The notes beneath the pieces were generated by a model that had not been told where the DNA came from, did no database searches, and saw only the letters and a list, made by a program, of their open reading frames with translations. Both the position numbers and the translations under genes were made by a program. A stretch of DNA of 64,000 bases from Nostoc sp. FACHB-280 (lineage in GTDB: Bacteria; Cyanobacteriota; Cyanobacteriia; Cyanobacteriales; Nostocaceae): contig NZ_JACJSD010000013.1 in NCBI RefSeq assembly GCF_014697615.1, forward strand, positions 91,215 through 155,214, written 5' to 3'. Below, piece by piece: positions 1 through 8,984 of the stretch (position 1 is the first letter of the stretch; each line of letters opens with the position of its first letter).

Positions 1-15
1 CATAAATAAGCAATT

Positions 16-2190
16 TTAAAAAGATAAAAACTTTAAATGTTCTCCTTGTTGCGAGAGAAATGTTTCCAGTGTTCCTTGTAATTGCACTTGACCTTTTTCT
101 AACATCACAATCCAGTCAGCGCGATGTACAACACTAGGACGATGAGTAATCAAAATTGTGGTTTTACCTTTGCGGGATGCTAACAACTGATCTAATACTT
201 GTGCTTCGCTTACAGGGTCAAGTCCGGCTGTAGCTTCGTCTAAGATTAGTATAGGTGGATTGGTGAGAATCCCTCTAGCGATCGCTAATCTTTGTCGTTG
301 TCCCCCAGAGAGATTCGCGCCAAATTCTCCTAACACAGTTTGATAATTATTCGGTAATTGACTAATAAAACTATCTGCATCCGCAATCTCGCAAGCTTTG
401 ACAATCTCCTCAAAGGAAATATGGGGAGTCCCTAAACGAAAATTATCAACAATTGAGCGACTCCAAAAATGTGGTTCTTGGGGTACATACACTACTTGTT
501 GACGTAAACAATCCAGGGCGATATCTTGAATGTTATAAAAGCCGATGCGGATATTTCCTGAATTTAACTCATACAACCCAGCAATGAGTTTTGCTAAAGA
601 ACTTTTTCCACAACCTGATTTGCCAATTAAAGCAATCACATTTCCACCAGGCAGTTTTAAAGAAAATTCTTCTAACAAGTCCACTCTCCCAGCATGATGA
701 AAAGTGACTTGGGAAAACCGAATATCTGCATCAGCAGGGATTTGCACCGTGGGTTTTTGACTCCCACCAATTACTTCTGGTGTCGCTTCAATTACTTCTA
801 AAAGCCGCGAAACAGCAGTCTGCGATCGAAAATATTCATCGCCAAACCCAACTAAAGAGTTAATTAAATTCAAAACATTGACTTGTAAAACATTAAAAGC
901 CAATATTTGACCAATGCTTAACTGTCCTTGAATAACTAATATACTACCGAATCCTAATAAAACTACTCCACCAATGGTAGAAATTAATCTTGCAACAGTA
1001 CCGTTAATAATCCCAATTTGAATCGTGCTGAAAGTTAAATGTGCTAACCGACCAAATCGGCTTTGAAATTCATCCCAAAATTGAGGAGCAGCATTCGTCG
1101 TTTTAATTACCTGTGCGCCTTTAAATGTTTCTACTAACACACCTTGATTTTCTGCACCCAAAACCAATAAACTGCGAGTTTTTTGCTGAAGAATTGGCAA
1201 AAAAGGTAAAGTAGATGCAGTCATTAATAACGCAACCAAAATCACTGCAATGGTTAACTGCCAACTATAAAACAGCATAATGCTGAAAGAAATTATCGCA
1301 ATGAAAAACTGACTGGGTAATAAAATCACGATTTGCGATACTAATTGATTAATTTCATCAATATCTCTTAATCGGCTCGAAATTTCCCCACTCCGGCGCG
1401 ATTCATAATAACTCAAAGGTAACTGAAGAATTTTGCGGGCAAACTCCATCACCAGTCCTAATTGCAAGCGTTGACCAAAGTGAGCAATCATCATTGACTG
1501 TACGACTTGCAAACTACTACTAAATAAGCTACTAATCACAACGGCTGAGATTACAACAACTAGTAATTGAGTATCTCCCCGCACTAAAACATCATCTGTT
1601 AACAGTTGCAGCAAAACTGGACTACCAAGCGCCAGCACACCTAAAACAATATTGATGAGTAATACCTGACTCAGCAAACTCCGATAAGGTAATACACGCT
1701 GAAAAAACCTACCTAAACCCTGCTTTTGTTCTTCTTGAAACTGCACAAAAAATCGCGTCGGATCAGGTTCTAGTAAGAGCATCACCCCGTTCCAAGCGGT
1801 GGTTAATTCTTCGCGGCTAATGTAGCGTAAGCCTGTCGCCGGATCAGCAATTACATACTTTTTCCCCCGCTTACCGTACAGCACAACCCAGTGATAGCCG
1901 CGCCAATGAATAATTGCAGGTAAATGGATTTCTGTAATTCTATCCATGATTGCTGGTGCGGCTTTGACGGCTCTAGCATTAAATCCCAATGTCTCAGAAC
2001 CACGTTTTAAGCCGAGTAAAGTTGTACCTAACTGTCCAGTTCCTACAGCTTCTCGGCTTTTACTCATACTCAAGAAGCGTCCGTAATGTTTGCAAATTGA
2101 AACTAGACAAGCGGCTCCACAATCTTCTTCACTGGATTGTAAAACACACTGGTATTTTTTTTGGTGTTTAAATTTGAATAGACCAAACAT
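16..2190 (-). CDS. C39 peptidase-containing ABC exporter (double-glycine leader processing)
   Basis: Inner-membrane exporter that should cut double-glycine leaders and move the released peptide across the membrane. At 724 residues it has the full family architecture: an N-terminal C39 cysteine peptidase (Cys24 in the SEEDCGAACL context, His100, Asp116), a transmembrane domain at about 165-450, and an ATPase domain. The ATPase has a Walker A near 523-531 (GKSGCGKSS), an LSGGQRQR signature and an ILILDEAT Walker B. It is the last gene of a leftward cluster, 47 bp after the HlyD adaptor, with three 25-residue double-glycine leader peptides upstream. Peptidase and ATPase catalytic residues all appear intact, so the exporter is probably functional. 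The cargo is inferred from context. Confidence 0.93.
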   Translation of the reverse strand: MFGLFKFKHQKKYQCVLQSSEEDCGAACLVSICKHYGRFLSMSKSREAVGTGQLGTTLLGLKRGSETLGFNARAVKAAPAIMDRITEIHLPAIIHWRGYHWVVLYGKRGKKYVIADPATGLRYISREELTTAWNGVMLLLEPDPTRFFVQFQEEQKQGLGRFFQRVLPYRSLLSQVLLINIVLGVLALGSPVLLQLLTDDVLVRGDTQLLVVVISAVVISSLFSSSLQVVQSMMIAHFGQRLQLGLVMEFARKILQLPLSYYESRRSGEISSRLRDIDEINQLVSQIVILLPSQFFIAIISFSIMLFYSWQLTIAVILVALLMTASTLPFLPILQQKTRSLLVLGAENQGVLVETFKGAQVIKTTNAAPQFWDEFQSRFGRLAHLTFSTIQIGIINGTVARLISTIGGVVLLGFGSILVIQGQLSIGQILAFNVLQVNVLNLINSLVGFGDEYFRSQTAVSRLLEVIEATPEVIGGSQKPTVQIPADADIRFSQVTFHHAGRVDLLEEFSLKLPGGNVIALIGKSGCGKSSLAKLIAGLYELNSGNIRIGFYNIQDIALDCLRQQVVYVPQEPHFWSRSIVDNFRLGTPHISFEEIVKACEIADADSFISQLPNNYQTVLGEFGANLSGGQRQRLAIARGILTNPPILILDEATAGLDPVSEAQVLDQLLASRKGKTTILITHRPSVVHRADWIVMLEKGQVQLQGTLETFLSQQGEHLKFLSF

Positions 2191-2237
2191 GATAATTTGT
2201 AATGCAGAAAGATGAATTTTTTTGATTCTGAATTCTT

Positions 2238-4058
2238 TTAAATATCTGCAATTAATCTGGCTTTTCGCAGAATGAACTGCATCACTGTTTCTTGGCGAGA
2301 AATAATATCAGCGCGTCCTTCCATTCCGGGTTTGAGATGACACTGGCGATCGCCTCTACCAACAGATAAAGTTTGCGGTACAATTGTCACTTCATAAGCT
2401 GGTGGTGTTTGCACAGTCGGTAATGTAGCGTTTTTCTCCACAGCTAAAGCGTCGGGTGCAACTGTGGTGACAGTACCCTTGAGTGTGCCGTAATCTGGAT
2501 AAGGACAAGCAGAAACCTGCATCTGTACTTGTTGATTTGCTTTTACCTTATCGATATCTTGCGCGGGAACTCTGGCTTTAATTTGTAATGTTGCATCTAA
2601 AGGTGCAATCTGCGCGATCGCTTCACTGGGTTGGACAACTTGTCCAGGGTTGCGTAAATTAAATTGCAACAAAATTCCATCACTCGGTGCGCGAATTACC
2701 GTTTTACTCAAGTCATTTTCGGTTTGTTGGAGTTCTTTTTGCGTCGTGTCTAGTTGCTTTTGCAATTCTAGGCGCTGCTGAAGTAAAGTTTCTCTTTCTT
2801 TTTTCAAAGCCGCCAAATCTGCTTGTTTCTTCGCCTGTTCTTGCTGAATGCGTGCAATTGCCACAGCTACAGGTGAATCACTTGGATTAATGGCAGTTTT
2901 CGCCTTAATTAAATTTGTTTCCGCAATTGTTAAGGCTTGGTCTTTTTCTTCTAAACTATTTTTCGCGTTGGCTTTGGCTTGTTCTAATTTAGTTTCGGCC
3001 GCTTTGACTGCCAATAGCTTTTCTTCTAAGCTATTTTTGGCATTTTCTTGAGCTTGTGCCAGTTTAGCTTTTGCCGAAATCACCGCTTGTTCTTTTTCTT
3101 CCAAAATATTTTTCGTGTTGGCTTTGGCTTGTGCTAACCTCGCTTCCGCCGATTTAACTGCTTGAACTTTTTCTTCAAATAAATTAAGTGGCACGGCTCC
3201 CAATGCTACTATCGGCTGTAGGCGATCGCGTTGTAACTTCGCCATTTGCAAAGCGGCTTCAGCTTCTTGGACAGTAATTGTTAACAGTTGCTCTCGTAAT
3301 AATCTATCTTTTTGTTTTTGCGCGATGCTTAAGACAGTTTCCGCCTCTTGCACAGTTGATTGTAATAGTTTTTCGCGCTGCAAGCGATCGCGTTGTATTC
3401 TTGCTAAAGTTAATGCAGCCTCGCTTTCCTGCACAGTTGTAGTTAGGAGTTTTTCGCGCCGTAATCGGTCTTTTTGTAACTTTGCAATAGTTAAGGTTGA
3501 TTCTGCTTGCGTCATTTCCGCTAAAGCTTTCATTCGCTGATCTTGATAGTTGCGTTCAGTCCCACTTAAATCTGCTTGCGCCGCTAAAATTGTCTGGTTC
3601 ATTAATTCAGTTTGTGCCGCCAACTGCATATTAATTTGACTCAGTTGAGCATCAATTTGACTTAGTTGTAATTTACTTTTTTGAATTGTATTTTGTAGCT
3701 GACTTTTTTGATTTTGCAGTCGCCCATCATCCAGGTAAGCGATCGCTTGGCCTTGTTTGATGATTTGATTATCTTTCGCCGCAATTTTCTCCACAGTTCC
3801 AGTAATCGCCGACTCCACAACTTTGAGTTCTCCCAAAGGTCGAATTGTTGCCGGAACTTTCACCGTGACATTGTACTTAAAAATAGCAGCCAACCCGACT
3901 GCCAGCACAAAAATACTAATCATGACACTCCCAGCCACACCAATCCATTTGCCAATGCTGGGAAGAAATTCATTGACATCAAATACAGGAAGTTGTTCTG
4001 GTTTCAGGTCATTAAAACTACTATCAGCATAGTTTTCCTGAGCGCGTAAAGAATTCAC
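2238..4058 (-). CDS. HlyD-family membrane fusion (periplasmic adaptor) protein of peptide exporter
   Basis: Adaptor linking the inner-membrane exporter to an outer-membrane TolC-like channel. A GTG at 4058 is preferred as the start because AAGGTG sits 7 bp upstream; the frame stays open to 4229, but that extension looks like untranslated sequence. The product has one N-terminal membrane helix, a lipoyl-like half (TIRPLGELKVVESAITGTV), a very long coiled-coil hairpin, a second lipoyl half (TVIRAPSDGIL) and a beta-barrel region. The hairpin is built from internal repeats: three 27-residue units (xDRLxREKLL...TVQEAE) on one arm and at least three 25-residue units (EEKxxAV...AKLxQAKxNAKNSL) on the other. 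It lies between the peptide genes and the ABC exporter. Confidence 0.92.
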   Translation of the reverse strand: MNSLRAQENYADSSFNDLKPEQLPVFDVNEFLPSIGKWIGVAGSVMISIFVLAVGLAAIFKYNVTVKVPATIRPLGELKVVESAITGTVEKIAAKDNQIIKQGQAIAYLDDGRLQNQKSQLQNTIQKSKLQLSQIDAQLSQINMQLAAQTELMNQTILAAQADLSGTERNYQDQRMKALAEMTQAESTLTIAKLQKDRLRREKLLTTTVQESEAALTLARIQRDRLQREKLLQSTVQEAETVLSIAQKQKDRLLREQLLTITVQEAEAALQMAKLQRDRLQPIVALGAVPLNLFEEKVQAVKSAEARLAQAKANTKNILEEKEQAVISAKAKLAQAQENAKNSLEEKLLAVKAAETKLEQAKANAKNSLEEKDQALTIAETNLIKAKTAINPSDSPVAVAIARIQQEQAKKQADLAALKKERETLLQQRLELQKQLDTTQKELQQTENDLSKTVIRAPSDGILLQFNLRNPGQVVQPSEAIAQIAPLDATLQIKARVPAQDIDKVKANQQVQMQVSACPYPDYGTLKGTVTTVAPDALAVEKNATLPTVQTPPAYEVTIVPQTLSVGRGDRQCHLKPGMEGRADIISRQETVMQFILRKARLIADI

Positions 4059-4635
4059 TGTACTGCACCTTATGTGAGAAATTGAAATACTTGCTTTAAT
4101 GATGTTTACTATCAACGAATCGACATAACTTGATAGCAAATTAAAATTAACTATCTTTGGGAATAAGCCAAAAGGAATAGACGAAAAACTTGGGATTTTG
4201 GCAGACAAACATAGCGAAATACCAAGCAAATTTTAGGTTTTGCTTCTGGGGCGATCGCTTTGAGTCATTATTTCATAAATTACCTTTATAAAAGGCAGAT
4301 AACATCATTACCAATAATCCTTTATAATTACTTATGGGGGACGAGAAAAGTGTGTGACAAGCAAGCACAGCCATAACTTTTCTCATATCTCTAACGTGGG
4401 CAACGCAGAGAGAAAATAGAGGAGAATGCTCAAACTCCCTCAAAGACCTCACTTACGTTGAGCGAGTAATCACTATCTCCTCTCCCCTCTTCTTAATGCA
4501 GACAAAAGAATTATGCAATCGATTTTTAAATTTTAAAAATCGATTTATATTTCTGTCTGCCGCAAGTAGAAAGGCTTAGAAAAATTGCACTGTATTAGGA
4601 AAAATCTCAAATTTCTGTACTCCTACCTCCTGAAT
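4059..4635 (-). other. Intergenic region between peptide gene and exporter genes, with hairpin
   Basis: This 577-bp stretch contains no supported gene. It holds an inverted repeat at 4517-4545 (12-bp arms AATCGATTTTTA / TAAAAATCGATT, 5-nt loop) downstream of the first peptide gene. That position would suit an attenuator or processing hairpin setting a higher level of precursor than exporter mRNA. Purine-rich (about 4418-4425) and pyrimidine-rich (about 4472-4480) stretches could also pair. Confidence 0.45.
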
Positions 4636-4917
4636 TTAAGGCAGCACCACAGAACTACTAACTGGTGTGGCAACATCCGCATTATCTAAAGGATTAATAG
4701 ATAATGAAGACGCGGCATTATTTTGGCAATAGTTACGCTGAGTGTAACTATTGGTAACATTAGTTTGATTTTGATTCGTTTTACCCATTGTATTTTTCGT
4801 AAAACTTTGATCAAAATTACTGTCGTTGGTTTGCAAGTCGACTCCACCCATAACTAACTCTTGCTGCTGGAGAATTAACTCAAACCACAAATCTGACACA
4901 ATCATTTGACGTGACAT
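4636..4917 (-). CDS. Double-glycine leader peptide precursor, Asn-rich core
   Basis: Small secreted peptide precursor of 93 residues. The first 25 residues (ending QQQELVMGG) match the leaders of two neighbouring precursors in length and pattern, so cleavage after Gly25 by the C39 exporter is expected. The predicted core (about 68 residues) is rich in Asn, Gln, Thr and Ser with one Cys and ends SSSVVLP. It does not resemble the cores of the two neighbours. A GTGGGGTT-like ribosome-binding site precedes the ATG at 4917. No lanthipeptide or other modification enzyme is visible, so the peptide may be unmodified. Related cyanobacterial precursors are often labelled bacteriocin-like; antimicrobial or signalling activity is not shown by sequence. 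Confidence 0.8.
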   Translation of the reverse strand: MSRQMIVSDLWFELILQQQELVMGGVDLQTNDSNFDQSFTKNTMGKTNQNQTNVTNSYTQRNYCQNNAASSLSINPLDNADVATPVSSSVVLP

Positions 4918-5144
4918 ATTTTTAACCCCACTTACCTAGTATCTAGATAAAGAATTCCAGAAAAATCTCAGACAATTCTGGAATTCTCTTTATCAAGCGC
5001 GTCCCAAGATAAGCTTGAACACCCAAACCTTTGATTGAGCGATCGCTACAATATGCCAATATTTAAATAGGTAAATTGCAGACTTCACTCAAAAGTCAGA
5101 GTTAAACTTTTCTAGTGATTTTAGAAAAGCAAAGTTTGGGTAAT

Positions 5145-5465
5145 TTAGCTTCCACTGAGTGAGCCTGTTTCTGGTGAGGTAGTGGTATCATTCCCGCTGG
5201 GAGAAGCACCTAAAGCCCCAACTGTTGGTAAAGATGGTGTACCCAATCCCAAGAAATCTTGTGCAGAGGTGTTGACTGAGGAAGATATACCAACAGAATT
5301 AGCAAAGCTACCATTGGGGCCAGAATTAGTTAATCCCCGTAAAAAGGAGATTCTTTTATCATAATTGCTATTAGCCAACTCAAAGTCAGTACCACCAGTA
5401 GCAATCTCTTGCTGTTCTACCGATAAAGCAAGATACAATTCGGACGTAATTATTTGATGTGACAT
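5145..5465 (-). CDS. Double-glycine leader peptide precursor (paralog 1)
   Basis: A 106-residue precursor. The start is the ATG at 5465; the frame opens five codons earlier at a GTG that is really part of the ribosome-binding site (GTGAGG). The leader of exactly 25 residues ends SVEQQEIATGG. The core begins TDFELANSNYDKR and contains SGPNGSxANS, an AQDFLGLG stretch and a Pro-rich PSLPTVGALG segment, then a Gly/Ser/Thr-rich tail. Core and 5' flank are clearly homologous to the gene at 5831-6199, indicating local duplication. It is a likely substrate of the neighbouring C39 exporter. Activity is unknown. Confidence 0.82.
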   Translation of the reverse strand: MSHQIITSELYLALSVEQQEIATGGTDFELANSNYDKRISFLRGLTNSGPNGSFANSVGISSSVNTSAQDFLGLGTPSLPTVGALGASPSGNDTTTSPETGSLSGS

Positions 5466-5830
5466 GATTGTTAGCCTCACTTACATTATCAATCAGCAAA
5501 GAATGTCATGTATAGCGGTAGTCAGAGATGTTAGGACAATTTGAAAGCTTGAATGCCAGGAATAGTAAGACTTTTACTCCTGCCTTCTGCTATATATGTG
5601 CAATCATTTCTCAAGCAAACCGAAAAAATCGCACAAGAGTTTTTAGCATTCATCAATGCTGACTTTTCCAGAGAAAACCAAAAGTTATGAAATGATTCAA
5701 GACAACAGCGATCGCTCCACGTAGCTGTGTCATACTCAAAATGAATACTATGTAAATTGCAATTTGCTAGTCTTGAATCAGTAGCTAGTCTGAATTCTTC
5801 TTCTAGGGAATGTTGTAGACTAGCTGAATT
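5466..5830. other. Intergenic region between two paralogous peptide genes
   Basis: This 365-bp stretch has no supported gene. Its left edge carries the conserved 5' segment (ribosome-binding site GTGAGG and flanks) that is repeated upstream of the next paralog. The rest is AT-rich with one GCGATCGC-like site. Confidence 0.5.
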
Positions 5831-6199
5831 TTAATGCAACTTTGGTAGGCGATTTCCACCAATACCAGCAGGGCTACTTCCACTAGTAGCATTTTGTATA
5901 CCTACCGGAGATTCTGCCGCACCATTTGAACCTGGTGCAGAACCTAAAGCACCAACTGTGGGGATAGATGGTGCGCCCAATGCCAAGAAATCTTGTGCAG
6001 CAGTATTAATTGTTGCAGATGTGCCAATAGAATTGGCAGTGCTACCATTAGGGCCAGAGAATGCTAGTCCTTGCAAATTCACAAGTCTTTTAGCAAAATT
6101 ACTGCCAGCCAACTCAAAATCCGCACCACCAGCCACTAATTCTTGTTGTTGATTTGATAACTCAATCAACAACTTTGATAAAAATATTGGATGTGACAT
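5831..6199 (-). CDS. Double-glycine leader peptide precursor (paralog 2)
   Basis: A 122-residue precursor and the first gene of the leftward export cluster. The start is the ATG at 6199, with GTGAGG 9 bp upstream. The 25-residue leader ends SNQQQELVAGG. The core starts ADFELAGSNFAKR and shares SGPNGSTANS, AQDFLALG and PSIPTVGALG segments with its neighbour. It then has its own Gly/Ala/Ser/Pro-rich tail ending GIGGNRLPKLH. The leader and proximity to the C39 exporter support secretion after cleavage at Gly25. The conserved core with variable tail suggests a diversifying family. No modifying enzyme is adjacent. Confidence 0.82.
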   Translation of the reverse strand: MSHPIFLSKLLIELSNQQQELVAGGADFELAGSNFAKRLVNLQGLAFSGPNGSTANSIGTSATINTAAQDFLALGAPSIPTVGALGSAPGSNGAAESPVGIQNATSGSSPAGIGGNRLPKLH

Positions 6200-6421
6200 G
6201 ATTGTTAGCCTCACTTACGTTTGGTGGGTTGACCACCTAAGTACCCAACTATAAGCACTGTTTGTCAGGAAATCATAAATCTATAGATAGAAATCAAAAC
6301 TCTAACTTTACTACTCACAGTAGATATAAAAAAATCTTTTATGTGTTCAAGATATCCTAGTATCCTACGAGTAAAAATAGTAAATCTTGCTGAATAATGA
6401 TATTTTTTTAGCTAATATCGG

Positions 6422-7126
6422 TTAGTTAGACAATAGTTGCATTAATACAAAAGCTAGACCGGCACTACCTAAAGGAACAGTTAAATTATCAACACCCAAA
6501 AAGGAAATAGCTTCTAAACCAGTAGCTGCGATCGCCACAGCCAATGATATCACCCAAATTTGCCAGATATTTCCTTGCACACCCAGCAAAATCAAACTAC
6601 TCACGATGTAGCTGGCTAAGGTCATCGTTAAAGAGCCTTCCCAACTTTTACCAGACCCAAAAACTTTATACTGATGTTTACCAAAGCGTTGACCAACCAA
6701 CGCTGCTAAACCATCACCCCAAGTCATCACCATAATTCCAATTGCAGCGTATTGGGGTTGTTGCAAATACCAGAAACATCCAACTAAAATGCCAAAACTC
6801 ACAGCATAAAAAAACGTTCCTAAACTTTGACGACCTACACTGTTAATCCCCGGCAGAATTGGCAATCGATAAGATAACAAGGTCACAATACTCGCTACAA
6901 TCGAAGCTGTAACGCCTACACTCGCCGGAATATCTAGCCACCAAGCCAGCAAAATCACATTGCCAGTGCCAATATGCACGATTTTTCTGATTATTTCTGA
7001 ATCATCAGTTGCAAAGCGACTGACCAACCATGACACCAGGAGGATAAGCAACACCCAAACTGCAACTATAGTAATTTGCAGCCACAAAGGTGGAATTGAA
7101 GTTAAACCAGGAATCAGAGTTAACAA
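6422..7126 (-). CDS. Phytol/dolichol-kinase-like membrane protein (VTE5/SEC59 family)
   Basis: Integral membrane kinase-like protein of 234 residues with about seven hydrophobic segments. Family-type features are RKIVHIGTGN near residue 46, the polar TWGDGLAALVGQRFG stretch in the middle, and a following GSGKSWEGSL motif, as in CTP-dependent polyprenol/phytol kinases and CDP-diglyceride-synthase relatives. In cyanobacteria this family supplies phytyl phosphate for tocopherol and chlorophyll salvage; the precise substrate here is inferred. It is transcribed leftward, divergent from yidD. Confidence is high for the family and moderate for the substrate. Confidence 0.75.
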   Translation of the reverse strand: MLTLIPGLTSIPPLWLQITIVAVWVLLILLVSWLVSRFATDDSEIIRKIVHIGTGNVILLAWWLDIPASVGVTASIVASIVTLLSYRLPILPGINSVGRQSLGTFFYAVSFGILVGCFWYLQQPQYAAIGIMVMTWGDGLAALVGQRFGKHQYKVFGSGKSWEGSLTMTLASYIVSSLILLGVQGNIWQIWVISLAVAIAATGLEAISFLGVDNLTVPLGSAGLAFVLMQLLSN

Positions 7127-7188
7127 GGATTTTACACGCTAGACAGTTTTGAGCCTTGTTTCTAATTTATAAGATTTGGGCATCAACA

Positions 7189-7488
7189 ATGAAACTATTA
7201 TTTATTTGGTTAATTCGGGGTTACAGAATGTTTATCTCACCGTTGTTTCCCCCTACTTGCCGCTTTCAGCCAACTTGTTCTATGTACGCTATCCAAGCAA
7301 TTGAGAGGTTTGGAGTAGTGCGCGGTGGCTGGATGGCTACTCGTCGCATCTTGCGTTGTCATCCATTTCACCCCGGTGGTTATGACCCAGTACCAGAAAT
7401 AGCACCATCAGCCACACAGCAAAATTGTTGTGGTCACACTCAATTAAATTCTGAAAATGAAACTCAACCAGAACCGCGAAATCACTAA
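7189..7488 (+). CDS. yidD: Membrane protein insertion efficiency factor YidD
   Basis: Small membrane-associated factor that helps insert proteins through YidC. The ATG at 7189 gives 99 residues; an upstream in-frame TTG exists but is less likely. Family features are [19 protein letters not shown], the conserved Cys residues in [11 protein letters not shown], the [18 protein letters not shown] block and a short polar tail. Usual YidD length is 70-100, so this copy is complete with a slightly extended C-terminus. It stands alone here, divergent from the phytol-kinase-like gene, instead of lying between rnpA and yidC. Confidence 0.93.
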   Translation: MKLLFIWLIRGYRMFISPLFPPTCRFQPTCSMYAIQAIERFGVVRGGWMATRRILRCHPFHPGGYDPVPEIAPSATQQNCCGHTQLNSENETQPEPRNH

Positions 7489-7834
7489 AAAACCTTTTGC
7501 AGTCATCCGCAATCTCTACAGCATTCCCATGTGAGTAGTGAATTGCTTGATGATGTAAAAAGTGGATAATAGCTTGATTTTTTAATGCCTGAAGATGAGT
7601 AAATATTGCTCTTTGCGTAATTTTACTTTCGTATTTATTCAGTAATTATTAGTTCAAAAATCACTTGAAATAATTAATGCTGATAATTGGTTTTACCGTG
7701 TATATACATAACTTTTGTAATTGGTTTTTATTAAATGCTTTCAATATAAAAAAGTGAACAAGTTCATAAAATAAACTAGACGCATTCATAGCTAATCTCT
7801 TACAAATGGATTCATGATTTCAAGAAGGAAAGCT
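7489..7834. other. Intergenic region upstream of the DUF4114 protein gene
   Basis: This 346-bp AT-rich stretch has no supported gene. Its right end supplies the ribosome-binding site AGAAGGA for the gene starting at 7835. No clear terminator or repeat is seen. Confidence 0.5.
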
Positions 7835-8689
7835 ATGAAAAACTCATTGTTCACTAATTTACTTGCTGCAACAACTTTAGTAACTGGTTTGTGGGTAGCT
7901 GCTACACCAGCACATGCGGTTAACATCCAAAGCAGAGATGAAGCCCCAGCTGATTTTAAAGATAATATCCAAAACTTTAAAGATTTCGTTGGCAAAGAAT
8001 CTCGTTACTTATCTCCTGAGACAATTGGAGCGCATAAAGTTGATTTGTCTCAACTAACACTGAAATATGCTCACGATACAAAAGTCTTCTTTATTGGTGA
8101 AACTGCTGGTGGTTATCGCAACCGTTTAGATTTTCAAGCAACTTCTGGTGATACTGTCACCACAGGCAAAATCTTTGGCGATACATCTTGTAGTACCAAA
8201 GATAGTGCTTTTCAAAATTTTAAAGAGTTTTGTGCAAATCCTAACAATGCCTTAGATAATAAAACCCAACAAGACAGCCCCTTAAATGTTGGTGACTGGG
8301 TTAGCTTAGGCAAATTCCAAGCTGGTACTACCCTCGATTTCCTATTGCATTCTAATGATATCAATGGTGGTATCTACGGCAAAAACAAACAAGGACAAAC
8401 TGTTAAAGGTGTATTTGGTTTAAATGAAGCTAATAACCCAGATGGTTTGCAACACGTAATGACTTATGTGTACAAAAACTTCTTAGTTTTGGGTTATGAA
8501 GATTTATGGGGAGGCGGCGATAAAGATTATAATGATGTCGTTTTTGCCGTAGATATTGGTTCTAAAAATGCTGCTGCATTAACAGGTGCTAGTGTTCCAG
8601 AACCTTCTGCAACCTTAGCCTTGGTTGGTATCGGTGCAATTGGTGTACTCAAAACTCGTCGCCGTTCTTTGAAAAAAGCTAACAGCTAG
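7835..8689 (+). CDS. Secreted DUF4114-domain protein with PEP-CTERM sorting signal
   Basis: Exported protein of 284 residues. The ATG at 7835 follows AGAAGGA at good spacing. It has a signal peptide (KN...LLAATTLVTGLWVAATPAHA), a DUF4114 signature (EDLWGGGDKDYNDVVFAVDIG), and a C-terminal VPEPSATLALVG-hydrophobic-KTRRRS tail typical of PEP-CTERM proteins. These tails direct sorting and processing by exosortase in EPS-producing bacteria; no exosortase is in the window. It is probably a surface or extracellular-matrix component. It stands as a single gene. Confidence 0.88.
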   Translation: MKNSLFTNLLAATTLVTGLWVAATPAHAVNIQSRDEAPADFKDNIQNFKDFVGKESRYLSPETIGAHKVDLSQLTLKYAHDTKVFFIGETAGGYRNRLDFQATSGDTVTTGKIFGDTSCSTKDSAFQNFKEFCANPNNALDNKTQQDSPLNVGDWVSLGKFQAGTTLDFLLHSNDINGGIYGKNKQGQTVKGVFGLNEANNPDGLQHVMTYVYKNFLVLGYEDLWGGGDKDYNDVVFAVDIGSKNAAALTGASVPEPSATLALVGIGAIGVLKTRRRSLKKANS

Positions 8690-8984
8690 TAACATTTTCA
8701 ATGCTTGAAGGCTTGATGATTCAGCTTTTATTTGCCGCAACCATTTTTCCCATCGGTAGAAGTCAATAGCTTGATGCCTGTATCAAGGGCGCATCTATCA
8801 ATATCGATTTACAAGTTTACAATTTCACTATTCACTACTGTTTCAGGGTCACTCAACAACCTTTCTGTTCTGAGTTATCAAAAGATACTGAATTTTTTGT
8901 GTGCTTTTTCAAATATTTTCGTATCTGCCAGTATACCATCCAAGCGATCGCTTCACCAAGTCAGAAAAAGCGATCGCTTTTTAA
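8690..8984. other. Intergenic region with HIP1 octamers
   Basis: About 295 bp between convergent genes. It contains two closely spaced GCGATCGC sites near 8945-8977. A short open frame crosses it, but composition and lack of recognisable protein features argue against coding. Confidence 0.4.

Larger units (their letters stand above)
5457..6219 (-). repeat. Duplicated 5' segment before the two paralogous peptide genes
   Basis: An identical 29-bp segment covers the first codons, the start codon and the GTGAGG ribosome-binding site of both paralogs (5457-5485 and 6191-6219). A weaker version precedes the third peptide gene (about 4911-4938). This is consistent with gene duplication that kept translation signals and leader under selection. 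Confidence 0.7.

Noticed and set aside
4059..4229. N-terminal extension of the HlyD adaptor
   Set aside because: The GTG at 4058 has an AAGGTG site. The extension would place unrelated hydrophobic sequence ahead of the normal HlyD N-terminus.
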